DNA of 5,097 nucleotides, taken from the NCBI GenBank assembly GCA_030620285.1, contig JAUXFA010000118.1, forward strand, positions 1 to 5,097, read 5' to 3'. The notes under the pieces are model-generated. The model did not search any database, was not told where the DNA came from, and saw only the letters and a list, made by a program, of their open reading frames with translations. Position 1 is the stretch's first letter; each line of letters begins with the position of its first letter. The translations under genes and the position numbers were made by a program. This stretch comes from Piscirickettsiaceae bacterium (GTDB taxonomy: Bacteria; Pseudomonadota; Gammaproteobacteria; Nitrosococcales; Methylophagaceae). Below are positions 1 to 5,097 of this stretch, piece after piece.

Positions 1-23
1 AGACTGCTTTGCATTTGAATCAT
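1..23 (-). CDS. rplN: 50S ribosomal protein L14, N-terminal fragment cut by window edge
   Basis: Only seven complete codons are visible, reading MIQMQSS, followed by two bases of an eighth codon; the gene runs off the low-coordinate edge. L14 proteins begin MIQ(M/E)Q, and rplN directly follows rpsQ in the bacterial S10-spc order, so both sequence and position support the call. A GGAG Shine-Dalgarno at 32-35 lies 8 nt before the ATG. L14 is a 50S protein at the subunit interface, near L19 and the bridge to 16S rRNA (family knowledge). In E. coli it opens the separate spc operon; here only 28 nt separate it from rpsQ, so it probably continues the same transcript. The evidence is short, but I see no realistic alternative. 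Confidence 0.85.
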
Positions 24-51
24 TGTCTAAACTCCAATATAACCAGTTGCG
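24..51 (-). promoter_or_regulatory. rpsQ-rplN spacer with rplN ribosome binding site
   Basis: This is the longest intergenic gap in the window, at 28 nt. It contains GGAG at 32-35, 8 nt before the rplN ATG. It is too short for the separate spc promoter region found here in E. coli. I see no terminator hairpin; the only self-complementarity is a 4-bp AACT/AGTT pair, which is not meaningful. Readthrough from the S10 genes into rplN is the simplest reading. Confidence 0.6.
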
Positions 52-312
52 CTACTTAGCACGCGTAACAATTTCAACTAACTTCCAGCACTTTGTCTTA
101 GACAAAGGACGCACAGAAGTAATGTTGACTAAATCGCCAACATTGCAGTCATTATTTTCATCATGAGCATGCAATTTAGTTGAACGTTTTACATATTTCT
201 TATAAATAGGATGGGCAACTTTACGCTCAACCATCACTGTGATTGATTTATCCATCTTATCGCTAATAACGCGACCCGTTACTATGCGTGTACTATTTTC
301 TTGTTCACTCAT
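52..312 (-). CDS. rpsQ: 30S ribosomal protein S17
   Basis: S17 is a primary 16S rRNA-binding protein of the 30S body with an OB-fold, needed early in subunit assembly. The 86-residue product is close to the 84 residues of E. coli S17. It carries the family signatures [12 protein letters not shown] (residues 13-24), [10 protein letters not shown] (34-43), the LHAHDENN stretch (47-54) and RPLSKTK (68-74). The N-terminus is slightly extended and polar (MSEQENSTR). The ATG is preceded by AGGG at 320-323, 7 nt upstream; the G run overlaps the TAG stop of rpmC, with a 9-nt intergenic gap. It ends in TAG. It is the last gene of the classical S10 operon, followed after 28 nt by rplN. Identification is secure. 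Confidence 0.98.
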   Translation of the reverse strand: MSEQENSTRIVTGRVISDKMDKSITVMVERKVAHPIYKKYVKRSTKLHAHDENNDCNVGDLVNITSVRPLSKTKCWKLVEIVTRAK

Positions 313-321
313 CTTCGTGCC

Positions 322-507
322 CTATTTCTTTTCGTTCTGTATAGTTTTAATACGAGCAATGTCACGACGAACACGTCTAATTTCATTTGAACGTGTTAAT
401 TGGCCAGTGGCATTTTGCATTCTCAAATTAAATTGCTCTTTATGAAGGGCTTCTAACTCTTGCGTCAGCTCTTCAGCAGATTTTTCTCTAATTTCACTTG
501 CTTTCAT
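322..507 (-). CDS. rpmC: 50S ribosomal protein L29
   Basis: L29 is a small all-helical 50S protein beside L23 at the polypeptide exit tunnel. The 61-residue product matches the usual length (63 in E. coli). It shows the MKA-E-REKS-EEL opening, the central EQFNLRMQ motif (residues 24-31) followed by ATGQL (33-37), and the [12 protein letters not shown] helix (44-55). Together these give the expected antiparallel two-helix hairpin. The ATG overlaps the rplP stop by one base (TAATG), which favours translational coupling by terminating ribosomes. The only Shine-Dalgarno-like sequence is a weak GGGCG at 516-520, 8 nt upstream and inside rplP. It ends in TAG, and rpsQ begins 9 nt later. Confidence 0.98.
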   Translation of the reverse strand: MKASEIREKSAEELTQELEALHKEQFNLRMQNATGQLTRSNEIRRVRRDIARIKTIQNEKK

Positions 508-920
508 TACAGTATCGCCCGCTTAACAAATGTTGTTTTACAAGGAAGCTTTGCTGCTGCAAGACGAAATGCTTCACGAGCAGTTTCCTCATCAACACCT
601 TCCATCTCATAGAGCATGCGACCAGGCTGTACATTGGCAACCCAATATTCAACATTACCCTTACCTTTACCTTGGCGAACCTCTAACGGTTTACTGGTAA
701 TTGGCTTGTCAGGAAACACGCGGATCCAAATCTTACCGCCACGTTTAACGTAACGTGTCATCGCCCGACGTGCTGCTTCTATTTGACGAGCAGTAATTCG
801 ACCGCGATCTAACGATTTAAGACCAAACTCACCAAAGCTCACTTTTGAACCGCGATGGGCTAAACCGCGATTTCGCAGTTTCATCTGTTTTCTAAATTTT
901 GTTCTTTTTGGCTGTAACAT
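507..920 (-). CDS. rplP: 50S ribosomal protein L16
   Basis: L16 binds 23S rRNA near the A site and central protuberance, assembles late, and helps position A-site tRNA. The 137-residue product is one residue longer than E. coli L16, with the extra residue near positions 22-24 (AHRGSK in place of AQGTD). Family blocks are [11 protein letters not shown] (1-11), [17 protein letters not shown] (40-56), [14 protein letters not shown] (62-75) and [11 protein letters not shown] (84-94). Arg82 corresponds to E. coli Arg81, which is hydroxylated by the oxygenase YcfD/RoxA in that species; whether that happens here is unknown. The start is fixed by the conserved N-terminus and an AAGG at 930-933, which overlaps the rpsC stop and lies 9 nt before the ATG. 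The stop overlaps the rpmC start by one base. Confidence 0.98.
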   Translation of the reverse strand: MLQPKRTKFRKQMKLRNRGLAHRGSKVSFGEFGLKSLDRGRITARQIEAARRAMTRYVKRGGKIWIRVFPDKPITSKPLEVRQGKGKGNVEYWVANVQPGRMLYEMEGVDEETAREAFRLAAAKLPCKTTFVKRAIL

Positions 921-931
921 TGGTTAAAACC

Positions 932-1594
932 TTACTTCTCAACAGTGGCGATTGTTTTCGTATTTGCGTCGAAAATTTCACCTTTAAAAATCCAAACCTT
1001 AACGCCAATAATGCCGTAGGTTGTGTTTGCTTCTGCAGTACCGTAATCAATATCTGCACGTAGTGTATGTAATGGCACACGACCTTCGCGATACCATTCA
1101 GTACGCGCAATCTCAGCACCATTCAAACGGCCGCCAACATTGATACGAATACCTTCAGCGCCTAAACGCATAGTATTAGTAACAGCACGCTTCATAGCAC
1201 GACGGAACATAATACGGCGTTCAAGTTGCTGCGCCACACTTTCTGCAACTAAGGTTGCATCCAGCTCAGGCTTGCGAATTTCTTCAACACCAACGGTAAC
1301 AGGAATACCCATAATAGCTGACGCCTCACGACGCAACTTATCGATATCTTCACCTTTCTTACCAATAACAATCCCAGGGCGAGCCGTATGAATCGTGATT
1401 TTTGCATTGTTAGCAGGTCTATCGATCTGAATCTTACTCACGGATGCATGTGATAACTTATCTTTAAGATAACCACGCACTTTCAGATCTTTCTCTAACA
1501 AATCAGGAAATTGTGCAGAATCCGCATACCAGATCGAATTCCAATCCTTAATTATACCAAGTCTAAAACCAGTTGGGTGAACCTTTTGTCCCAT
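932..1594 (-). CDS. rpsC: 30S ribosomal protein S3
   Basis: S3 is a 30S head protein at the mRNA entry channel. At 220 residues it is shorter than E. coli S3 (233). The N-terminal MGQKVHP-GFRLGI block leads into a type II KH domain with the GXXG loop GKKG at residues 78-81. The C-terminal domain contains [17 protein letters not shown] (155-171), [12 protein letters not shown] (174-185) and [10 protein letters not shown] (197-206). R131, R132 and K135 in MFRRAMKR match the positions implicated in the mRNA helicase activity of E. coli S3. The lysine/glutamine-rich tail found in E. coli is absent; the protein ends soon after the last core strand with a neutral stretch. GAGAG at 1602-1606 serves as the ribosome binding site, 7 nt from the ATG. 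The gap to rplV is 12 nt and to rplP 11 nt. Confidence 0.98.
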   Translation of the reverse strand: MGQKVHPTGFRLGIIKDWNSIWYADSAQFPDLLEKDLKVRGYLKDKLSHASVSKIQIDRPANNAKITIHTARPGIVIGKKGEDIDKLRREASAIMGIPVTVGVEEIRKPELDATLVAESVAQQLERRIMFRRAMKRAVTNTMRLGAEGIRINVGGRLNGAEIARTEWYREGRVPLHTLRADIDYGTAEANTTYGIIGVKVWIFKGEIFDANTKTIATVEK

Positions 1595-1606
1595 ATGTAT
1601 TCTCTC

Positions 1607-1939
1607 TTACTTCTCGTCTACAATCACAGTAATGTGACTTGTACGTTTAAGGATACGATTACCACGTCCTTTTGCACGTGGTGACATACGCTTCATTGTT
1701 GAACCATCATCAACCATAACTACCGATACATATAACTCATCGATATCAGCACCGTCATTATGCTCTGCATTTGCAATCGCAGAATTCAATACTTCTTTCA
1801 TTAATGACGCTGCCTTTTTAGGGCTGAACGTTAAAATGTTAATTGCCTTTTCAACGGGCAACCCTCTAATTTGATCTGCAACTAACCGCACTTTTTGTGC
1901 GGAAATACGTGCATAGCTATATTTTGCTGTCGTAGCCAT
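1607..1939 (-). CDS. rplV: 50S ribosomal protein L22
   Basis: L22 binds 23S rRNA early in assembly and sends a long beta-hairpin into the peptide exit tunnel. From the ATG at 1939 the product is 110 residues, the same as E. coli L22, and starts [20 protein letters not shown]. Other signatures are [15 protein letters not shown] (53-67) and the hairpin [11 protein letters not shown] (82-92) with RTSHITV (99-105). M82-K83-R84, whose deletion gives macrolide resistance in E. coli, are intact. The open frame extends upstream to an ATG at 2008, but that would overlap the 3' end of rpsS by 59 nt and add 23 residues unlike any L22 N-terminus. AAGG at 1948-1951, 8 nt before the ATG at 1939, also supports the shorter start. 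The gap to rpsS is 10 nt. Confidence 0.98.
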   Translation of the reverse strand: MATTAKYSYARISAQKVRLVADQIRGLPVEKAINILTFSPKKAASLMKEVLNSAIANAEHNDGADIDELYVSVVMVDDGSTMKRMSPRAKGRGNRILKRTSHITVIVDEK

Positions 1940-1947
1940 ATCTCTTA

Positions 1948-1952
1948 CCTTA
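1948..1952 (-). promoter_or_regulatory. Ribosome binding site deciding the rplV start
   Basis: TAAGG, made from the rpsS stop codon plus GG, gives an AAGG Shine-Dalgarno 8 nt upstream of the ATG at 1939. It supports the 110-residue L22 over the longer open frame beginning at 2008. Confidence 0.75.
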
Positions 1953-2222
1953 TTTCGATTTTCTATCAGAAATATGCCCGCGGAAGGTACGTGTTGGAGC
2001 AAACTCACCCAACTTGTGACCTACCATGTCTTCTGAAATGAACACAGGCATATGCTGTCTGCCATTATGAATAGCAATCGTTAACCCAATCATGTCCGGG
2101 ATGATCATCGAGCGACGAGACCATGTTTTAATCGGACGCTTATTATTAGCTTCTACTGCTTCTAAAACCTTTTTTTCAAGGTGAAGGTCAATAAACGGAC
2201 CTTTTTTAATTGAACGCGGCAT
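1950..2222 (-). CDS. rpsS: 30S ribosomal protein S19
   Basis: S19 sits in the 30S head, forms a complex with S13 and contacts A-site tRNA and intersubunit bridges. The 90-residue product is two residues shorter than E. coli S19, lacking its last lysines. It has the [12 protein letters not shown] opening, KTWSRRSMI (32-40), the [12 protein letters not shown] segment (46-57) and the strongly conserved [16 protein letters not shown] (68-83). An AGGA at 2230-2233 lies 7 nt before the ATG. The gap from rplB is 16 nt, one of the longer ones here, and contains two Shine-Dalgarno-like runs, the nearer being the better spaced. The stop TAA leads directly into the rplV ribosome binding site. Confidence 0.98.
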   Translation of the reverse strand: MPRSIKKGPFIDLHLEKKVLEAVEANNKRPIKTWSRRSMIIPDMIGLTIAIHNGRQHMPVFISEDMVGHKLGEFAPTRTFRGHISDRKSK

Positions 2223-2238
2223 TATTAATTCCTAACCT

Positions 2239-3066
2239 TTACTTACGACTACGACGACGTACGATCATATTGTCGGTACGTTTATTCTTACGAGTTTTAT
2301 AGCCTTTCGTTGGCATACCCCAAGGTGATACAGGATGGCGACCACCCGATGTACGACCTTCACCACCACCATGCGGATGGTCAACTGGATTCATCACCAC
2401 ACCACGAACCGTTGGACGAACACCACGCCAGCGAGTTGCACCCGCTTTACCAAGTGAACGTAATGAATGTTCACCATTACCAACCTCACCTAATGTAGCT
2501 TTACAATCTAATGGTATTTTGCGCATCTCACCACTACGTAAACGTAGCGTTGCATAGCCGTTTTCGCGGGCAACATATTGAGCGCTTGTACCAGCACCAC
2601 GTGCAATTTGAGCACCTTTACCAGGCTTCATTTCAATACAATGAATTGTGCTACCCAATGGTATTGCAGACAGCTTCATGCAGTTACCTGCGCGAATCTC
2701 TGCATCATCACCTGATTCCAAACGATCGCCAGCCACCACACCTTTAGGTGCAATGATATATGCCTTCTCACCATCTGCGTAACTTAATAACGCAATATGT
2801 GCAGTACGGTTTGGATCATATTCAATACGCTCAACAACAGCAGGAATACCTTCCTTATTACGTTTAAAATCAATTAAACGGTAACGTTGTTTATGACCAC
2901 CACCACGATGTCTTACTGTGATGCGGCCTGCATTATTTCTACCACCAGATTTAGATTTCTTTTCTACCAATGGCGCATAAGGTGCACCTTTGTGAAGATC
3001 GTCTGTTTTAACTTGAACGACAAATCGTCGACCTGCTGATGTAGGTTTAGCTTTCTTTAACGCCAT
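2239..3066 (-). CDS. rplB: 50S ribosomal protein L2
   Basis: L2 is one of the largest 50S proteins, needed for subunit association and peptidyl transferase centre structure. The 275-residue product (273 in E. coli) aligns without visible gaps up to about residue 238; the small length difference falls near TSGGRHP (239-245) and the C-terminus. Seen in order: [11 protein letters not shown] (40-50), GGGHKQRYR (55-63), EYDPNRTA (82-89), [15 protein letters not shown] (146-160), [10 protein letters not shown] (174-183) and [14 protein letters not shown] (225-238). His230 is the residue known as His229 in mature E. coli numbering, implicated in peptidyl transferase activity. The basic tail NKRTD-M-VRRRSRK is typical. 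GGGG at 3075-3078, sharing the last base of the rplW TAG stop, is 8 nt from the ATG. The high glycine and histidine content produces long open antisense frames that are not genes. Confidence 0.99.
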   Translation of the reverse strand: MALKKAKPTSAGRRFVVQVKTDDLHKGAPYAPLVEKKSKSGGRNNAGRITVRHRGGGHKQRYRLIDFKRNKEGIPAVVERIEYDPNRTAHIALLSYADGEKAYIIAPKGVVAGDRLESGDDAEIRAGNCMKLSAIPLGSTIHCIEMKPGKGAQIARGAGTSAQYVARENGYATLRLRSGEMRKIPLDCKATLGEVGNGEHSLRSLGKAGATRWRGVRPTVRGVVMNPVDHPHGGGEGRTSGGRHPVSPWGMPTKGYKTRKNKRTDNMIVRRRSRK

Positions 3067-3077
3067 TCCTCTGTCCC

Positions 3078-3374
3078 CTATTCCGCGCCAAGGAAGTTAA
3101 GTTCAGCACCTTCTGCCAATGTGACATAGGCTTTTTTCCAATCGCTACGTTTGCCGAAAGTACGGCCTGTGCGTTTGACTTTACCTTTCACATTAGTGGT
3201 TGTAACTGATTCAACTTTCACATCAAACAAACTTTCTACCGCATGTTTGATTTCAATTTTATTAGCGCCTGGCAATACTTTTAGTACAACTTGGTTGTTG
3301 ATTTCAGCAACACGAGATGCCTTCTCTGCAACCACAGGGCCTAAGATAATTTTTGTTAATCGTTCTTGGTTCAT
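3078..3374 (-). CDS. rplW: 50S ribosomal protein L23
   Basis: L23 lies at the polypeptide exit site, where it docks trigger factor and the signal recognition particle. The 98-residue product is close to the 100 residues of E. coli L23. It shows [10 protein letters not shown] (residues 11-20), where Glu17 corresponds to the Glu18 used for trigger factor binding in E. coli, then [18 protein letters not shown] (38-55), [14 protein letters not shown] (61-74) and [12 protein letters not shown] (75-86). The ATG overlaps the rplD TGA as ATGA, so the two genes are probably translationally coupled. A strong AGGAG at 3383-3387, 8 nt upstream and inside rplD, supports this start. It ends in TAG, 11 nt before rplB. 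Confidence 0.98.
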   Translation of the reverse strand: MNQERLTKIILGPVVAEKASRVAEINNQVVLKVLPGANKIEIKHAVESLFDVKVESVTTTNVKGKVKRTGRTFGKRSDWKKAYVTLAEGAELNFLGAE

Positions 3375-3988
3375 AGCAATGACTCCTCTAACTTACGAAC
3401 AGAGTCTTCACTCATCACAACTTTTTCAAAACGTAGCAACGCAACTGGATTAACATGTGCCGCATCAGTAGCTGCAATGTCATATAAGTTACGAGAGGCT
3501 AATGCTAAATTGCCCGCTGCATTTTCAGTAACGATAAGTGCATTCCCCAAACCTAAGGCACTAGTTTTAGCTAGCAAATCTTTAGTTTTAGGTGTGTCCA
3601 ACTCAATTTTATCCACCACAATAAGCGACTCATTGCGACGTAACTCTGACAAAATAGAACAGATAGCATTACGGTAAACCTTGCGATTAACCTTTTGACT
3701 ATAGTCACGAGGTTTTGCTGCAAATGTAGTACCACCACTCCGCCACAAAGGACTTCTAATAGTACCTGCACGTGCACGACCCGTACCTTTCTGTGCAAAT
3801 GGTTTTCGACCACCACCGCGCACTTCTGAACGTGTTTTTTGTGCATGTGTACCGCTGCGTGCACCAGCCATATAGGCTGTCACAACTTGATGAACCAACG
3901 ATTCATTATATTCACGATCGAACATAGCGTCAGAAACAGTAATGTTTCCAGCTTTTTTTCCATCGAAAGATTGTAATTTAAGATCCAC
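3371..3988 (-). CDS. rplD: 50S ribosomal protein L4 (GTG start)
   Basis: L4 (L4/L1e family) binds domain I of 23S rRNA and extends a loop into the exit tunnel. In E. coli it also represses its own operon through the S10 leader. The 205-residue product (201 in E. coli) contains [17 protein letters not shown] (28-44), [19 protein letters not shown] (46-64), [15 protein letters not shown] (66-80), [10 protein letters not shown] (82-91) and the C-terminal RNLYDI and RFEKVVM segments. Lys67 corresponds to E. coli Lys63, a macrolide-resistance site, and is the sensitive-type residue. Translation starts at GTG (3986-3988): AGGGG at 3995-3999 is 6 nt upstream, and the resulting MDLKLQ matches other L4 N-termini. 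No ATG lies in frame nearby upstream. The stop TGA overlaps the rplW ATG. Confidence 0.98.
   Translation of the reverse strand: MDLKLQSFDGKKAGNITVSDAMFDREYNESLVHQVVTAYMAGARSGTHAQKTRSEVRGGGRKPFAQKGTGRARAGTIRSPLWRSGGTTFAAKPRDYSQKVNRKVYRNAICSILSELRRNESLIVVDKIELDTPKTKDLLAKTSALGLGNALIVTENAAGNLALASRNLYDIAATDAAHVNPVALLRFEKVVMSEDSVRKLEESLL
3383..3388 (-). promoter_or_regulatory. Strong rplW ribosome binding site inside rplD
   Basis: GAGGAG within the last codons of rplD sits 8 nt upstream of the rplW ATG. Together with the ATGA stop-start overlap it allows both fresh initiation and re-initiation by ribosomes finishing L4. Confidence 0.8.
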
Positions 3989-3994
3989 AATATT

Positions 3995-3999
3995 CCCCT
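3995..3999 (-). promoter_or_regulatory. Ribosome binding site of the GTG-initiated rplD
   Basis: AGGGG lies 6 nt before the GTG at 3986-3988. Its strength and spacing identify the GTG as the initiation codon, in the absence of a nearby in-frame ATG upstream. Confidence 0.8.
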
Positions 4000-4008
4000 A
4001 AGAATCTT

Positions 4009-4641
4009 TTAAACTTTTACCGCAGGACTAATAATAACGTTGCCACCTTTTGATCCAGGCACTGAGCCCTTCACAAGTAACAAGTTACGCTCTTCATCAA
4101 CACGCACTACAGATAAGTTCTGAAGTGTGCGTTTGACATCGCCCATATGACCGGCCATTTTCTTTTCTTTAAAAACGCGACCTGGCGTTTGACATTGACC
4201 AATAGAGCCGCCTGATCTATGTGAGATAGAGTTACCATGAGTTGCATCACCACCACGGAAACCGTAGCGCTTCATTACACCAGCAAAGCCTTTACCCTTT
4301 GTCACACCAGAAACATCAACTGCCTGTCCAGCTTCAAAAATAGTCACTTTAATCTCTGAACCCACTTCCATATCAGCAGTGTCATCAACTCTGAATTCAT
4401 GCACATTGCCGCCAGCAGAAGCTTCTGCTTTTGCAAAATGCCCAGCCTGAGGCTTAGTCACGCGAGATGCTTTTTTAGACCCAACGGTCACTTGCACTGC
4501 ATTATAGCCATCAGCATCAACAGTTTTTAATTGGCTAATACGATGTGATTCAATTTCAATTACCGTTACAGGTGTAGACACACCATCTTCAGTGAAGACA
4601 CGTGTCATTCCACGTTTACGGCCAACAAGTCCAATAGTCAT
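4009..4641 (-). CDS. rplC: 50S ribosomal protein L3
   Basis: L3 is an early-assembling 50S protein with a globular domain on the solvent side and an extension reaching the peptidyl transferase centre. The 210-residue product (209 in E. coli) begins [20 protein letters not shown] and includes [12 protein letters not shown] (61-72), [22 protein letters not shown] (115-136, key residues KGKGFAG and DATHG), [15 protein letters not shown] (143-157) and KKMAGHMG (160-167). Gln151 in GQCQTPG is the counterpart of E. coli Gln150, methylated by PrmB. Cys150 replaces the E. coli Asn, a common variant outside the enterics. AAGGGG at 4649-4654 overlaps the rpsJ stop and lies 7 nt from the ATG. The gap to rpsJ is 11 nt and to rplD 20 nt. 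Confidence 0.99.
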   Translation of the reverse strand: MTIGLVGRKRGMTRVFTEDGVSTPVTVIEIESHRISQLKTVDADGYNAVQVTVGSKKASRVTKPQAGHFAKAEASAGGNVHEFRVDDTADMEVGSEIKVTIFEAGQAVDVSGVTKGKGFAGVMKRYGFRGGDATHGNSISHRSGGSIGQCQTPGRVFKEKKMAGHMGDVKRTLQNLSVVRVDEERNLLLVKGSVPGSKGGNVIISPAVKV

Positions 4642-4652
4642 TGAAGCACCCC

Positions 4653-4967
4653 TTAATTCAATTTAATCTGAACATCTACGCCAGCGGCGAGGTCCAGTTT
4701 CATTAAAGCGTCTACCGTTTTATCAGTAGGCTCAACAATGTCCATAAGACGTTTGTGAGTACGGATTTCGTACTGATCACGTGCATCTTTATTGACATGC
4801 GGAGAAATCAAGATAGTAAAACGTTCTTTTTTAGTCGGCAATGGAATAGGTCCATTGATTCGAGCACCAGTACGCTTCGCTGTTTCAACGATTTCTTTAG
4901 CAGATTGGTCAATCAAACGATGATCGAATGATTTTAATCTGATTCTAATAGTTTGGTTTGTTGCCAT
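4653..4967 (-). CDS. rpsJ: 30S ribosomal protein S10 / NusE
   Basis: S10 is a 30S head protein. As NusE it also pairs with NusB in antitermination complexes on rRNA operons and contacts NusG, linking transcription and translation. The 104-residue product (103 in E. coli) carries [14 protein letters not shown] (7-20), [11 protein letters not shown] (25-35), [13 protein letters not shown] (39-51), [19 protein letters not shown] (55-73) and [15 protein letters not shown] (86-100). Val58 equals E. coli Val57, a tigecycline-resistance site, and is unchanged. The ATG is only 7 nt after the tuf stop. The upstream sequence is A-rich with just a GAG at 4978-4980, 10 nt away and inside tuf, so initiation probably relies on coupling to tuf translation. 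It would be the first S10-operon gene, but no separate leader is present. Confidence 0.99.
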   Translation of the reverse strand: MATNQTIRIRLKSFDHRLIDQSAKEIVETAKRTGARINGPIPLPTKKERFTILISPHVNKDARDQYEIRTHKRLMDIVEPTDKTVDALMKLDLAAGVDVQIKLN

Positions 4968-4974
4968 TTTTTAA

Positions 4975-5097
4975 TTACTCAGTAATTTTACTAACAACGC
5001 CCGCACCTACAGTACGACCGCCTTCACGAATAGCAAAACGTAAACCTTCTTCCATTGCAATCGGTGCTATTAAACTCACTGCCACCGTCACGTTGTC
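4975..5097 (-). CDS. tuf: Elongation factor Tu, C-terminal 40 residues (cut by window edge)
   Basis: EF-Tu is the GTPase that delivers aminoacyl-tRNA to the ribosomal A site. Only the end of the third beta-barrel domain is in the window; the frame is open from the high-coordinate edge (5097) to a TAA at 4975-4977. The visible 40 residues start [18 protein letters not shown] and continue through [19 protein letters not shown], the near-invariant EF-Tu C-terminus, ending ITE. The final SKITE differs from the AKVLG or AKILE endings common in proteobacteria, a minor variation. The gene lies upstream of rpsJ, the place of tufA in the str operon, with a 7-nt gap. Whether the genome has a second tuf copy cannot be seen. 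The gene is truncated by the window, not broken. Confidence 0.97.
   Translation of the reverse strand, partial: DNVTVAVSLIAPIAMEEGLRFAIREGGRTVGAGVVSKITE

Larger units (their letters stand above)
52..4967 (-). other. Complete S10 ribosomal protein gene cluster (rpsJ to rpsQ), joined to tuf and rplN
   Basis: Eleven complete genes in canonical order are separated by gaps of 20 nt or less, with a 4-nt overlap at rplD/rplW and a 1-nt overlap at rplP/rpmC. Gaps in transcription order from tuf are 7, 11, 20, -4, 11, 16, 10, 12, 11, -1, 9 and 28 nt. All genes share the minus strand and I see no terminator or promoter-sized spacer. The arrangement implies one polycistronic message from the str genes into the spc genes; internal promoters inside coding sequence cannot be excluded by eye. 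Confidence 0.85.

Noticed and set aside
24..51. Possible hairpin or terminator between rpsQ and rplN
   Set aside because: Only a 4-bp AACT/AGTT pairing is present, with no GC-rich stem or T-run.
892..1122. Minus-strand out-of-frame reading frame across the rpsC/rplP junction
   Set aside because: It is an alternative frame of rpsC and the start of rplP with no recognisable product. Both true frames are certain.
1940..2008. 23-residue N-terminal extension of L22 from an ATG at 2008
   Set aside because: It overlaps the end of rpsS and resembles no L22 N-terminus. The ATG at 1939 has its own ribosome binding site and gives the standard 110-residue protein.
2310..2747. Histidine-rich plus-strand open frames opposite rplB
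   Set aside because: They are antisense shadows of the glycine/arginine-rich L2 coding sequence. The sense frame is an unambiguous ribosomal protein, and the antisense frames have no ribosome binding site or family resemblance.
3151..3677. Plus-strand open frames opposite rplW and rplD
   Set aside because: They overlap real conserved genes on the opposite strand and overlap each other. Their composition is that of reversed ribosomal protein codons.
3571..3864. Minus-strand out-of-frame reading frame inside rplD, rich in valine and histidine
   Set aside because: It is a frame-shifted reading of the L4 coding sequence. The L4 frame is intact throughout and explains the region.
1..5097. A new or accessory system hidden in the cluster
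   Set aside because: Both strands were read: coding sequence fills nearly the whole window and all of it belongs to known translation genes in canonical order. No insertion, repeat array, RNA gene or unexplained open frame remains.

Overview
This window is a densely packed stretch of the bacterial str-S10-spc ribosomal protein cluster, all on the minus strand. Transcription runs from the high-coordinate end to the low-coordinate end. Gene order is tuf (3' end only), rpsJ, rplC, rplD, rplW, rplB, rpsS, rplV, rpsC, rplP, rpmC, rpsQ and rplN (first codons only). This is the canonical S10 operon order, with EF-Tu immediately upstream and the first gene of the spc operon immediately downstream. 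Every product is full length for its family except the two genes cut by the window edges.

The protein sequences point to a gammaproteobacterium. S10, L2, L4, L16, L22, L23 and S3 read closely against the E. coli proteins, with lengths within a few residues, apart from S3, whose C-terminal tail is about 13 residues shorter. Codon third positions favour A and T, so the genome is probably moderately AT-rich. Two things argue against a close enterobacterial relative: the L3 segment GQCQTPG (E. coli has GQNQTPG), and the lack of the long tuf-rpsJ and rpsQ-rplN spacers that carry promoters and leaders in E. coli. I cannot name a genus from this window.

The layout is extremely compact. The 12 gene junctions range from a 4-nt overlap (rplD/rplW) to a 28-nt gap (rpsQ/rplN), and no stretch is long enough to hold an independent leader or terminator. 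At six junctions the upstream stop codon forms part of, or directly abuts, the Shine-Dalgarno of the next gene. The products are five small-subunit proteins (S10, S19, S3, S17 and the elongation factor's ribosomal context aside, no other 30S protein here) and the large-subunit proteins L3, L4, L23, L2, L22, L16, L29 and L14. S10 also acts as NusE in transcription antitermination, and L4 is the classical autoregulator of the operon in E. coli.

I found no accessory gene, mobile element, CRISPR array, RNA gene or novel system. The one architectural point worth a second look is the fusion of str, S10 and spc into what appears to be one transcription unit without the E. coli-type S10 leader. (Correction to the tally above: the complete 30S genes are four, rpsJ, rpsS, rpsC and rpsQ.)
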